In this document: in pieces, positions 6,739-14,562 of the stretch | Numbering within the stretch: the first letter of the stretch is position 1 | Layout: each line of letters opens with the position of its first letter | Origin: an uncultured Varibaculum sp. | GTDB lineage: Bacteria; Actinomycetota; Actinomycetes; Actinomycetales; Actinomycetaceae | Assembly (NCBI RefSeq): GCF_902489465.1 | Contig: NZ_CABTZZ010000040.1 | Coordinates: forward strand, 1-16,439 | DNA length: 16,439 nt | Direction: 5' to 3' | Translations under genes and position numbers: made by a program | Notes under the pieces: generated by a model | Database searches by the model: none | Told to the model about the DNA's origin: nothing | What the model saw: only the letters and a program-made list of their open reading frames with translations

Positions 6739-7530
6739 ATGAGCGATATTAGTGAATTGCGTAAACCTAAAGCCTGGATGACCGATATGGATGGGGTGCT
6801 GGTGCACGAATCCTTGGCACTACCAGGAGCACACGAGTTTATTGAAACTCTAAAAGGAAACAGTATTCCGTTCTTGGTACTGACCAACAACTCTATCTAT
6901 ACCAACCGCGACCTATCGGCACGGTTGGCATCCTCGGGATTAGAGGTTCCCGAAGACCGCATCTGGACTTCGGCTAATGCTACTGCCGATTTCTTAAATA
7001 GCCAGTCCCCCAACTCTACGGCTTTCGTCATTGGAGAGGCCGGTTTAACCACTGCGATCCACGAAACCGGTTATATCATGACTGAAACCGATCCGGAATA
7101 CGTTGTCCTAGGTGAAACCCGCTTCTACGATTTCGTGAATATTACCAAAGCGATTCGACTAATCGAAAAGGGCGCGAAGTTCATTTGCACCAACCCGGAC
7201 ACTACCGGCCCTTCCGAGGACGGAACTCTGCCCGCGGTGGGTTCAGTGGCGGCAATGATCACCAGGGCTACCGGACGCCAGCCCTATTTTGTGGGTAAGC
7301 CAAATCCGGTGATGTTCCGGGCGGGACTAAACAAGCTGGGCGCCCACTCTGAGGACGCGGCCATGGTTGGTGACCGCATGGACACTGATATTCATGCCGG
7401 GGTCGAGAGCGGTATGGATTCCTACCTAGTGTTATCAGGTTCAACTTCCCGGGAGGATATCCAGAAGTTCCCCTATCGTCCCAAGGCGGTGTTCAACGGG
7501 ATTGGGGATCTACTACCTCTACTTGGATAG
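6739..7530 (+). CDS. NagD-like HAD-IIA phosphatase
   Basis: This 263-aa cytosolic hydrolase belongs to HAD superfamily subclass IIA (NagD/AraL-like), which dephosphorylates nucleotides or sugar phosphates. Motif I is DMDGV with the nucleophile D16 and acid/base D18. Motif II is LTNNS (T49). The motif III lysine is K187 in VGKPNP. Motif IV is GDRMDTD (211-217), supplying metal-binding aspartates. The IIA cap fills roughly 80-180. Length is typical of NagD. It stands alone between the SorC-family regulator and the convergent arcB gene and ends at a strong hairpin terminator. A link to the upstream sugar-sensing regulator is possible but not shown. The substrate cannot be assigned. Confidence 0.9.
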   Translation: MSDISELRKPKAWMTDMDGVLVHESLALPGAHEFIETLKGNSIPFLVLTNNSIYTNRDLSARLASSGLEVPEDRIWTSANATADFLNSQSPNSTAFVIGEAGLTTAIHETGYIMTETDPEYVVLGETRFYDFVNITKAIRLIEKGAKFICTNPDTTGPSEDGTLPAVGSVAAMITRATGRQPYFVGKPNPVMFRAGLNKLGAHSEDAAMVGDRMDTDIHAGVESGMDSYLVLSGSTSREDIQKFPYRPKAVFNGIGDLLPLLG

Positions 7531-7566
7531 TCTGCTTAGTTCACCTATCTGACGGTTAAATCATTA

Positions 7567-7604
7567 GGGGTGGCTCCCGGCCATTGGCCGGGAGCCCCCC
7601 TTTT
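7567..7604 (+). terminator. intrinsic terminator after HAD gene
   Basis: An 11-bp perfect stem, GGCTCCCGGCC (7572-7582) with GGCCGGGAGCC (7586-7596), around a 3-nt loop is extended by GGGG/CCCC outside a one-base bulge and followed by TTTT (7601-7604). It fits an intrinsic terminator for the HAD gene on the plus strand. The stem may also stop transcripts of the convergent arcB gene, but no U-tract exists in that direction. Confidence 0.82.
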
Positions 7605-7619
7605 CAGTACCTGACTATG

Positions 7620-8624
7620 CTAGTCGGTTAGCGTCCCCAAAGTAGCTACCATCACGGCTTTAATGGTATGCATTCGGTTTTCGGCCTGGTCAAATACTAC
7701 TGAGCGTTCCCCACAGAAAACTTCATCGGTAACTTCTAAGGCATCTAGACCAGTTTTTTGGTAAATATCCTCCCCCACGGTGGTGGCGCGGTCATGAAAA
7801 GCAGGCAGGCAGTGCAAAAACTTTGCCTGCTCTCCAGCTTCCGCCATTAGCTGGGCATTCACCTGGTAGGGCAAGAGCAGCTTAATCCGCTCATCCCAGA
7901 CTTCTTTCGGCTCCCCCATCGAAACCCAAACATCGGTATACAAGAAATCTGCGCCCTTAACCCCAGCAGCCGGGTCATCGGTGTGGGTGACTTTCGCGCC
8001 GGTCTGCGCCGCAATTTCATGGGCTTTATCAATCCAGCACTGTTCATTCCACAGCTGCTTTGGGCCGATAATTCGCACATCCATACCCATCATTGCCCCG
8101 GAAATCAGCAGCGAATTCGACATATTATTGCGGGCATCACCCAGATACGCAAAGGAAATATCGTGCAAGTCGCGTCCGGAATGCTCCATCATAGTTAGCT
8201 GGTCACAAAGCATTTGCGTGGGATGCCACTCATCGGTCAGGCCGTTCCAAACCGGCACCCCCGATAGGCGCGCCAAAGTTTCTACGTCCTCTTGACGACG
8301 TCCTCGAAACTCAATGCCGTCATAGAAGCGCCCCAGCACTTGCGCAGTGTCCGCCATAGATTCCTTATGCCCAATCTGGGAGGCCATCGGGTCAAGAAAG
8401 GTTACGTGTGCACCCTGGTCGTAGGCAGCTACTTCAAAAGAGCAGCGCGTGCGGGTAGAAGTTTTTTCAAAAATGAGGGCGATATTTTTACCTTTCAAAT
8501 AAGGCTGTTCGCTTCCCGCGCGTTTGGCTGTTTTTAGCTGCGCCGCCAAATCCAGCAGATACCGCCACTCTTCGGAGGTAAAATCGAGTTCCTTTAGAAA
8601 ATGGCGACCAGATAGTAATGCCAC
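7620..8624 (-). CDS. arcB: ornithine carbamoyltransferase, probably catabolic
   Basis: This 334-aa enzyme interconverts ornithine plus carbamoyl phosphate and citrulline. Carbamoyl-phosphate binding motifs: STRTR (56-60) within FEKTSTRTRC, and HPTQ (134-137). Ornithine-side motifs: SMGE (235-238) and HCLP (271-274, reactive C272). It sits 66 bp downstream of arginine deiminase on the same strand, so the catabolic role (citrulline to ornithine and carbamoyl phosphate) is more likely than argF-type biosynthesis. The sequences of the two forms overlap too much to decide from motifs alone. The GTG start is supported by AGAAAGG, 7 nt upstream. No carbamate kinase (arcC) or arginine/ornithine antiporter (arcD) follows; the next gene is convergent. 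The 66-bp gap is AT-rich with no hairpin, consistent with co-transcription with arcA. Confidence 0.92.
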   Translation of the reverse strand: MALLSGRHFLKELDFTSEEWRYLLDLAAQLKTAKRAGSEQPYLKGKNIALIFEKTSTRTRCSFEVAAYDQGAHVTFLDPMASQIGHKESMADTAQVLGRFYDGIEFRGRRQEDVETLARLSGVPVWNGLTDEWHPTQMLCDQLTMMEHSGRDLHDISFAYLGDARNNMSNSLLISGAMMGMDVRIIGPKQLWNEQCWIDKAHEIAAQTGAKVTHTDDPAAGVKGADFLYTDVWVSMGEPKEVWDERIKLLLPYQVNAQLMAEAGEQAKFLHCLPAFHDRATTVGEDIYQKTGLDALEVTDEVFCGERSVVFDQAENRMHTIKAVMVATLGTLTD

Positions 8625-8690
8625 AGTTTAACCTTTCTATTTATTTCTTACTATTGAGCTAAATCTGTTTACCCGATTCAGACCCTTTAT

Positions 8691-9917
8691 TTATTCAACA
8701 GCAGCTCGCGATAACGGACAGGTCATGCAGCGCGGCCCGCCGCGCCCGCGCCCAAGCTCTGCACTGGGAACTTCTAAAACCTTTACCCCCTGGGAGCGCA
8801 AGTAATCGATGGTTTGCCAGTTGCGGTCATAGGAAGTCACCACGTTTTCACGAAGTGCCAGCAGGTTACAAGCATCATTCCATTGCCCCCGTTCAGCTCC
8901 ACTATCGGATTGTGGGGTTTGCAGAATATTAACCGCGCTTACTCCCGCCGCCTGGGCAAGAATCTCATGCATTTCGGCTTCCGGGTGCATCTGCCAAGAG
9001 ATTTGACCGTCTGCGCCTCGGCGAGCAGTAACACTCGCCAACATCCCCAGCTTCTTGTATTTATAGAAAGTATCGCGATTAATCATCGTCAGCACCGTAT
9101 CTAAATGCATTTGGGCTCGCTCCATCGGCATTAGTAGTCCCGTGACCATTTCTATTGACGAGGACGAATCCCGGAGCAGACGGGAAGCAAGGCGCTCGAA
9201 ACCTGCCGGGCTGGTGCGTTCCGAAATCCCCACCAATACCGAGTTTTCCGAGAGTATTTCTACATCCCCGCCCTCGGTGGAGGCGGGAGTGTCGGCTACC
9301 CCCGCGCCAAACTGGGTAAGATTATCGCTAAAATCTGGGTGGAAGCGGTAGATAGCCTGCAAGTTCAGAGTTTCGCGGCGCCGGGCAGTCTTTTTCATGG
9401 CCGAGAGCATAACTCCCCTGCCAATCCAGGCGGAAGTATCCCGGGTAAACAGGTGGTTAGGGAGCGGCGCTAAGATAAAATCTTCCGTTTCTACTCGCGC
9501 CAAAACAGTGGAGGCTACCGCTCCTAGTTGAGACTCGATTTCTGCGCGGGTAAGCCCGCTAATCATAATTTGCGCCAGCTTCCGGCTCTCCTGCTCCGCC
9601 AGGTACTCTCTAAGCGGAGCGCTAAGCGCCACCCCAAAATGACGGTCATCAACAGTCTGTTCTAACAGCCATTTGCGTGCCGACGCTAACTCTAAAGTCT
9701 CGGCTAAAAGATCACGTAGATACACAACTTGGGCGCCTTGGGAAGAAAGCGTAGCGCTAAAGGTATCGTGATCTTCCCGAGCCTTCTCTAGCCACAAAAT
9801 ATCGTCAAAGAGTAGTTCCTCGCGATTTGAAGGAGTCAGGCGATCAATTTCGCTCCCAGGCCGGTGTACCAGTACTTTTTCTAGTTTCCCGACCTCGGAC
9901 CAGACTCCACGCATCAT
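8691..9917 (-). CDS. arcA: arginine deiminase
   Basis: ArcA (408 aa) hydrolyses arginine to citrulline and ammonia, the first step of the ADI pathway that gives ATP and acid tolerance in many host-associated bacteria. Guanidino-modifying enzyme landmarks are all present: FTRD (157-160), EGGD (215-218, E215), HLDT (271-274, H271 and D273), WNDACN around 346-351, and the nucleophile C397 in GGPRCMTCP near the C-terminus. Length matches the family. The start has AAGGGG six nt upstream and a tandem second ATG. It follows the sufT-like gene by 43 bp on the same strand. That gap holds a GATAAT -10-like element (9940-9935), so arcA may have its own promoter, though no terminator separates it from the suf operon. 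arcB follows. Confidence 0.95.
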   Translation of the reverse strand: MMRGVWSEVGKLEKVLVHRPGSEIDRLTPSNREELLFDDILWLEKAREDHDTFSATLSSQGAQVVYLRDLLAETLELASARKWLLEQTVDDRHFGVALSAPLREYLAEQESRKLAQIMISGLTRAEIESQLGAVASTVLARVETEDFILAPLPNHLFTRDTSAWIGRGVMLSAMKKTARRRETLNLQAIYRFHPDFSDNLTQFGAGVADTPASTEGGDVEILSENSVLVGISERTSPAGFERLASRLLRDSSSSIEMVTGLLMPMERAQMHLDTVLTMINRDTFYKYKKLGMLASVTARRGADGQISWQMHPEAEMHEILAQAAGVSAVNILQTPQSDSGAERGQWNDACNLLALRENVVTSYDRNWQTIDYLRSQGVKVLEVPSAELGRGRGGPRCMTCPLSRAAVE

Positions 9918-9960
9918 GGATTTCCCCTTGCTAGATTATCTGCAAGCCTATGTTATCCCA

Positions 9961-10521
9961 TTAGACGTTAAAGCCGAGAGCGCGTAACTGTTCGCGTCCT
10001 TCTTCCGTAATCCGATCCGGCCCCCACGGCGGCATCCACACCCAATTGATTTGTACTCTGCTGGCCATTGAGCCAAGCACCCATTGGGTTTGTTCTTCCA
10101 ACATATCGGTAAGCGGACAGGCAGCAGAAGTGAGTGTCATCTCGACGATTACTGCCCCATCGGCTTGAATATCTACCCCGTAAATCAATCCCAAATCTAC
10201 GATATTAATCCCAAGTTCGGGGTCGATTACATCTTTTAAGGCCTCCAGTACGTCCTCTTGCGTAGGCAGAGCCCCTGCAGGAGGAAGCGCGGCAGATTCT
10301 CCGGCAGATGCCGGATTTTCACTTGAATTAGGAGGAGCGGATTCTGCAGACTGGTTCGCGGGGTTATCCGCTTTCGAATTACCCCTCTCCAACTCCTGAT
10401 TCTCGGCGTGATGATGTGCTTTAGAGGGCTGAAAAGGACCGGCATTTTCATTACCAGCAGCCACTTCCTGAAAGCGTTGAGGGACTTCAGAGGTATTTTC
10501 CCAAGGACGTTCTTCACTCAT
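9961..10521 (-). CDS. sufT: SufT-like MIP18/DUF59 protein with long extension
   Basis: The C-terminal ~100 residues form a MIP18 (DUF59) domain, found in proteins that help mature or deliver Fe-S clusters. They include DPELGINIVDLGLIYGV (100-116), the conserved C135 in LTSAACPLTD, and an actinobacterial-type tail ending WGPDRITEEGREQLRALGF. This closely matches the last gene of Streptomyces and Mycobacterium suf operons. Unusually, residues 1-85 are a low-complexity, probably disordered region rich in Asn, Ala, Ser, Pro and Glu with a short HHH cluster (36-38), making the protein 186 aa where ~100-130 is usual. No internal start codon lies between residue 1 and the domain, so the extension cannot be trimmed. 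The ATG overlaps the sufU stop by 8 nt and has GAGG upstream, implying translational coupling. Domain is confident; exact role is inferred from context. Confidence 0.88.
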   Translation of the reverse strand: MSEERPWENTSEVPQRFQEVAAGNENAGPFQPSKAHHHAENQELERGNSKADNPANQSAESAPPNSSENPASAGESAALPPAGALPTQEDVLEALKDVIDPELGINIVDLGLIYGVDIQADGAVIVEMTLTSAACPLTDMLEEQTQWVLGSMASRVQINWVWMPPWGPDRITEEGREQLRALGFNV

Positions 10522-10975
10522 TTTCTTGCCTCGCTTGCGTTTTGGCGATTGATTCTCTAAGTGCCATCCACCCTAAAAGGGCGCATTTTACCCGGTTTGG
10601 AAACTTGGAGGTTCCCTGTAGGCTGGCCGCATCTTCTAAGGTATCTAGTACTTCGTCGGGAACTTCGCGGCCGCGAGAATGCATCATGTGGTCAAAATCT
10701 TTCCACAGTTGTTCAATTTCCGTCAACGATTTTCCCGCTACCAGGTCATTCATCATTGATAGCGATGCTTGCGAGATGGAACATCCCTGCCCCTGCCATG
10801 CAAGCTGTGAAAGCTTATCCCCCTCCAAAGTAACCTCTAAAGTAACCTCATCCCCACAAGTTGGATTAACTTGATGGGAGGAGGTGTCCGAAGGTTCTAC
10901 CTGGCCACTGCCGTGTTTTTCCGCGGCGTGATCCATAATCACCTGTTGATAAAGCTGGTCAAGAGCTGAAACCAT
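10514..10975 (-). CDS. sufU: SufU sulfur-transfer / Fe-S assembly protein
   Basis: SufU (153 aa) is a zinc protein that takes persulfide sulfur from SufS and passes it to the SufBCD scaffold in Gram-positive SUF systems. The zinc ligands are visible: C40 and D42 in NPTCGD, C65 in GQGCSISQ, and C131 in RVKCALLGW. The 20-odd-residue insertion between the second and third ligands (about 96-115, around DHMMHSRGREVPDE) distinguishes SufU from IscU. The start codon overlaps the sufS stop as TAATG, and the end overlaps the sufT-like start by 8 nt, so expression is tightly coupled. Confidence 0.95.
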   Translation of the reverse strand: MVSALDQLYQQVIMDHAAEKHGSGQVEPSDTSSHQVNPTCGDEVTLEVTLEGDKLSQLAWQGQGCSISQASLSMMNDLVAGKSLTEIEQLWKDFDHMMHSRGREVPDEVLDTLEDAASLQGTSKFPNRVKCALLGWMALRESIAKTQARQENE

Positions 10976-12243
10976 TAATTCCCCCTCAAAAAGAAACTAC
11001 GCACAACCTCTAGACCGGCGATTAGCCGGTCAATATCTTCGCGGGAAGAAGTCAGTGATAGCGATGCCCTACAAGAGGATCGCAACCCGTAGTGGGCGTG
11101 CAGCGGGAGGGCGCAGTGATGACCCACCCTAATCGCCACGTCCTCGGCATCTAATACCTGCCCCACGTCATGGGGATGGATGCCCGCGAAATCAAAGGCC
11201 GCGAGTCCTACCCGTTCGTGGTAATCAGCAGGCCCGAGTAGTCTTAGGTCTTTTACGGTCGCGAGCCCTGCTAGCAGATACTTAGTCAAAGCCAATTCGT
11301 GGCTACGAATCCGCTCCATCCCCACTTCCTGCAGGTAATCGAGTGCCACCGCCCAAGCGTGAATCTGGGCTACCGCTTGCGATCCGGCCTCGAAACGCTC
11401 CGGGAGAGGTTGGAAACTGGTTTTGTCCATGGTGACATCGGTAATCATGGAGCCACCTGCCAAAAAAGGCGGCAATTGCTCTAGCAATTCTCGGCGGCCA
11501 TATAGCGCTCCAATACCGGTGGGGCCTGCCATTTTATGCCCGGAAAAACAAGCGAAATCTGTGCCCAGAGCTTTAACATCTAAAGGCATATGCGCGCTGG
11601 ATTGGCAGGTGTCTAACACTACCCAAGCTCCCACCGCGTGAGCCGCCTGGATAATAGGCGCTATATCAGTAATCGCCCCCGACACATTAGAGGCATGAGT
11701 TACCGCCACTACCTTGGTGTTCGCGGTGATCGCATCCAGGGTTTCCAGATCAATGCGCCCTTCGCGGTCTAAATCCAGATAAGCGAACTCGCAGCCGGTG
11801 CGCTGGCTAAGTAACTGCCACGGCACCAGGTTAGCGTGATGCTCTGCCCGAGTAGTAACCACCCGATCACCTTTACCGATCAGGGGAGCCCCGCCATCAA
11901 TCCCGGGGTTAGACAGGCCATAGGCCACCAAATTTAGCGCCTCAGTCGCATTCTTGGTCCACACGATTTCTTCCGGGCAGGCTCCAACAAAGCCAGCCAG
12001 TTTCGCCCGTGCGTCCTCGAAATATTGGCTAGATTCATCGGCTAGCAGGTGAGTACCCCGATGCACCGCTCCATTAGAGTTTTCGTAAAAACTACTTTCG
12101 GCTTGCATCACCGAACGCGGTTTTTGAGAGGTCGCGGCCGCATCTAAATAGACAATCGGTTTTCCTCCCCGTCCGGTGCGAGAAAGAATCGGAAAATCGG
12201 CGCGCAAACGCGCCAGTTCCGTATCGGAAAATGGAGAATCCAT
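10975..12243 (-). CDS. sufS: SufS cysteine desulfurase
   Basis: SufS (422 aa) is a PLP-dependent group II cysteine desulfurase that removes sulfur from cysteine to form a persulfide for Fe-S assembly. The PLP lysine is K237 in CFSGHKMAGPTG, and H136 in RAEHHANLVPW stacks on PLP. The RFEAG loop is at 283-287, with SQAVAQ following where TPAVAQ-like residues are more common. The persulfide-carrying C377 lies in RVGHHCALPLH. Length is normal. SufS lies between sufC (49-bp gap, with GAGAGG before the ATG) and sufU (TAATG overlap), its expected partner. All catalytic residues are present, so it should be active. Confidence 0.96.
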   Translation of the reverse strand: MDSPFSDTELARLRADFPILSRTGRGGKPIVYLDAAATSQKPRSVMQAESSFYENSNGAVHRGTHLLADESSQYFEDARAKLAGFVGACPEEIVWTKNATEALNLVAYGLSNPGIDGGAPLIGKGDRVVTTRAEHHANLVPWQLLSQRTGCEFAYLDLDREGRIDLETLDAITANTKVVAVTHASNVSGAITDIAPIIQAAHAVGAWVVLDTCQSSAHMPLDVKALGTDFACFSGHKMAGPTGIGALYGRRELLEQLPPFLAGGSMITDVTMDKTSFQPLPERFEAGSQAVAQIHAWAVALDYLQEVGMERIRSHELALTKYLLAGLATVKDLRLLGPADYHERVGLAAFDFAGIHPHDVGQVLDAEDVAIRVGHHCALPLHAHYGLRSSCRASLSLTSSREDIDRLIAGLEVVRSFFLRGN

Positions 12244-12292
12244 TAGCTATGTCCTCTCAAAAACCAGCAACTTGCCTCAGCAGTAAGGCGGC

Positions 12293-13039
12293 TTACAGGT
12301 AGGAGTCGTACCCGCTGGTTTCCAGTTTGTCTGCCAGTTCGCTACCTCCGGAATCCACGATTCGCCCGTTGGCGAATACGTGCACGAAGTCTGGCTTAAT
12401 GTAGTTTAAAATCCGCGAATAGTGAGTGATTACCAGCAGCCCACAGCCGAGTTTTTCGTGGGCGTGATTAACCCCCGCAGACACAGTGCGCAAAGCGTCA
12501 ATATCCAGGCCAGAGTCAGTTTCATCCAGAATGGCGAACTTCGGATGCAGAATCTGCATTTGCAGGATCTCTAGCCGCTTCTTTTCTCCTCCGGAAAAAC
12601 CAGCGTTGAGGTCGCGGTTAGCAAACTGCGGGTCTACCCGCAGGTCTTCCATGGCCTCTTTAAGTTCTTTTACCCAGGTACGCACGGGCGGAGCCTGTCC
12701 ATCGACTGCAGTACGGGCGGTACGCAAAAAGTTAGATACCGTGACTCCGGGAACCTCCACCGGGTATTGCATTGCCAGGAATAAGCCGGCGCGCGCCCGA
12801 TCATCTGGGGATGATTCCAGGATATTTACCCCGTCTAGGAGCACTTCCCCGCCCTCGATATGGTAACCGGGGTGACCAGCAATCGAATAGGCAAGGGTAG
12901 ATTTACCCGAACCATTCGGCCCCATAATCGCGTGTTTCTCCCCCGAATTCACCGTTAGAGAGGCGCCCTTAAGAATATGTTTTATCCCTTCGGGAGTTTC
13001 TACCGAAACTTTCAGGTCTTTAACTTCTAGTTTCCCCAT
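12293..13039 (-). CDS. sufC: SufC Fe-S assembly ATPase
   Basis: SufC (248 aa) is the ABC-type ATPase of the SufBCD scaffold; ATP hydrolysis drives the SufB-SufD rearrangement needed for cluster assembly. Walker A is GPNGSGKST (40-48), signature FSGGEKKR (148-155), and Walker B with catalytic glutamate FAILDE (168-173, E173) is followed by TDSGLDIDAL, the characteristic SufC variant of the D-loop. No membrane segments are present, so it is cytosolic. The ATG begins immediately after the stop codon of the upstream Rieske gene. Confidence 0.97.
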   Translation of the reverse strand: MGKLEVKDLKVSVETPEGIKHILKGASLTVNSGEKHAIMGPNGSGKSTLAYSIAGHPGYHIEGGEVLLDGVNILESSPDDRARAGLFLAMQYPVEVPGVTVSNFLRTARTAVDGQAPPVRTWVKELKEAMEDLRVDPQFANRDLNAGFSGGEKKRLEILQMQILHPKFAILDETDSGLDIDALRTVSAGVNHAHEKLGCGLLVITHYSRILNYIKPDFVHVFANGRIVDSGGSELADKLETSGYDSYL

Positions 13040-13384
13040 TTATTCATTTCCTTTACTGCGGCTGCAGGCGTCAACGTAAACCGCCTGTCCTTTGATTTCA
13101 AGCTGATAACAGTTAACTGGCTCGGTAGCGGGCAAAGTGGGCTGCCCAGTATTGAGATCGAATTGGGCGCCGTGCCCCCAACATTCGATCGCGCAGCCTT
13201 CTACGTCGCCCTCGTCTAATGCCACGTCTCCGTGAGTACACAGGGCGTCTATTGCGTGCCAGCCGCCTTCTTCATCACGCACCACGGCGATTGGAATCTT
13301 TTTCCCTCGCGCGCCTATTACTTCAGCGCGTAGTGCCTGCGCGGGCCCCAGGGCGCTAAGATCGCAAACTTTTTCGAAGCTCAT
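13040..13384 (-). CDS. Rieske-type 2Fe-2S ferredoxin of the suf operon
   Basis: This 114-aa protein carries a complete Rieske [2Fe-2S] site: C49-x-H51 in LCTHGDVALDEG and C68-x2-H71 in ECWGHGAQFDLNTG. Such small proteins are often labelled the 'non-heme iron oxygenase ferredoxin subunit', but here it lies between sufD and sufC, as in many actinobacterial suf operons. An electron-transfer role in cluster assembly is therefore more likely than a dioxygenase partnership; no oxygenase gene is present. The start overlaps the sufD stop as ATGA and the end abuts sufC. Electron donor and acceptor are unknown. Confidence 0.92.
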   Translation of the reverse strand: MSFEKVCDLSALGPAQALRAEVIGARGKKIPIAVVRDEEGGWHAIDALCTHGDVALDEGDVEGCAIECWGHGAQFDLNTGQPTLPATEPVNCYQLEIKGQAVYVDACSRSKGNE

Positions 13385-14562
13385 AGCGGATCCGGCCCTT
13401 TCTCCAAGCGGGCATCAATCGCGTGGAGCAGACGCTCTTCAATCTCCTCAATCCCGATTTGGCGAATAACTTCCGCGAAGAACCCATGAACTACCATTTT
13501 GCGGGCAATATCTTCTGGAATACCCCTAGAGAGCAGGTAGAACAGTTGTTCCTCGTCAAAGCGTCCGGTAGCCGAAGCATGTCCGGCTCCCGCAATCTCG
13601 CCGTTTTCAATCTCTAGGTTAGGTACCGAATCAGCTTTGGCACCCTCATTTAATACCAGATTGCGGTTTTGTTCATAGGAATCGGTGTTGAAAGCTTGCT
13701 TACCAATCAACACATCCCCAATCCAGACTGCGTGCGCCAGCTGACCTTGCAGTGCCCCTTTATAGTGCACATCGGAGCGGCAGTTTTCAGCGCTGTGGTT
13801 GACGAACAGACGGTGTTCTTGATGCTGATCAGTGTCGGTGAAGTAAACACCGAACAGTTCAACTTCCGCGCCTGGTTTATCCAGTTCAATGTCGGGACAA
13901 ATCCGCACCAGGTCGCCACCCAAAGTAATCGCAATATGCTTTAGCTTGGCATCTTTTTCCACGTTCATGCGGTGGTTACTGGCGTGAACTGCCGTTCTAT
14001 CCCACTCTTGGATAGAAACAAATTCTAGTTGCGCCCCAGATTCCACATCGATTTCTACCCCCTGGTTCAACTGGGCATCCCCGGTGTGCTCCAGGATCAC
14101 CAGAGCTTTCGCATCCGGTTTCACATCGATGCAGATATGCTGAGCTGCCGGCTGCCGATTTTCCCCGATCACCTTAATACGTACCGGTTCGCTAAGCGAC
14201 TCCGCGATTACTACGTTCACCAGTTCGCGGTGACTGTTCCACTCTACAATCGCGGCGCGATCCCCGGGAGCACCTACTTTTCCGTGAATATCACTGTCGG
14301 CAGCTATTTCCACATAGGAGGACGTGCCCAGCTTAACCCGCTTAGTTTCGTTCACTGTCTGCCCAGCAACTTCAACTCGGGGAGCCTCCCCCTCTAAAGT
14401 ATCCCCGAGCAGCATTTTTATCCGCTCTATCGGAGTGAACCGCCAATCTTCCTCGCGTCCGCCAGGCATAGGGATATCGGCGAGGTTAAACGAGGTGGGA
14501 CGATCCGCCCGGGAAGGAGCCGCAACTACTTTATGGCCTGTCTGCTTTACCATCTCGGCCAT
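13381..14562 (-). CDS. sufD: SufD scaffold subunit
   Basis: SufD (393 aa) pairs with SufB and SufC to form the Fe-S scaffold. The N-terminal GREEDWRFTPIERI (35-48) is the usual lead-in. The core is the beta-helix shared with SufB, and the C-terminal GAGHASATGRFDEEQLFYL (325-343) contains H328, corresponding to the histidine implicated in cluster handling in E. coli SufD. Length is normal for actinobacteria. The start overlaps the sufB stop (TAATG) and the stop overlaps the Rieske gene start (ATGA). Confidence 0.95.
   Translation of the reverse strand: MAEMVKQTGHKVVAAPSRADRPTSFNLADIPMPGGREEDWRFTPIERIKMLLGDTLEGEAPRVEVAGQTVNETKRVKLGTSSYVEIAADSDIHGKVGAPGDRAAIVEWNSHRELVNVVIAESLSEPVRIKVIGENRQPAAQHICIDVKPDAKALVILEHTGDAQLNQGVEIDVESGAQLEFVSIQEWDRTAVHASNHRMNVEKDAKLKHIAITLGGDLVRICPDIELDKPGAEVELFGVYFTDTDQHQEHRLFVNHSAENCRSDVHYKGALQGQLAHAVWIGDVLIGKQAFNTDSYEQNRNLVLNEGAKADSVPNLEIENGEIAGAGHASATGRFDEEQLFYLLSRGIPEDIARKMVVHGFFAEVIRQIGIEEIEERLLHAIDARLEKGPDPL

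Noticed and set aside
9935..9940. GATAAT as a firm arcA promoter
   Set aside because: Its expected start site would fall on the arcA ribosome-binding site, and no -35 is visible, so I mention it in the arcA entry but do not list it as a feature.
10236..10517. A 93-codon frame overlapping the N-terminal extension of the SufT-like gene on the same strand
   Set aside because: It starts with GTG four bases into the real gene, reads as a basic composition with no domain, and ends within the MIP18 region. The other frame is fixed by its overlap with sufU and its conserved C-terminal domain.
13040..13384. Rieske protein as part of an aromatic-ring dioxygenase system
   Set aside because: No oxygenase or reductase gene is present, and the gene is overlapped or abutted by sufD and sufC; the suf context explains it.
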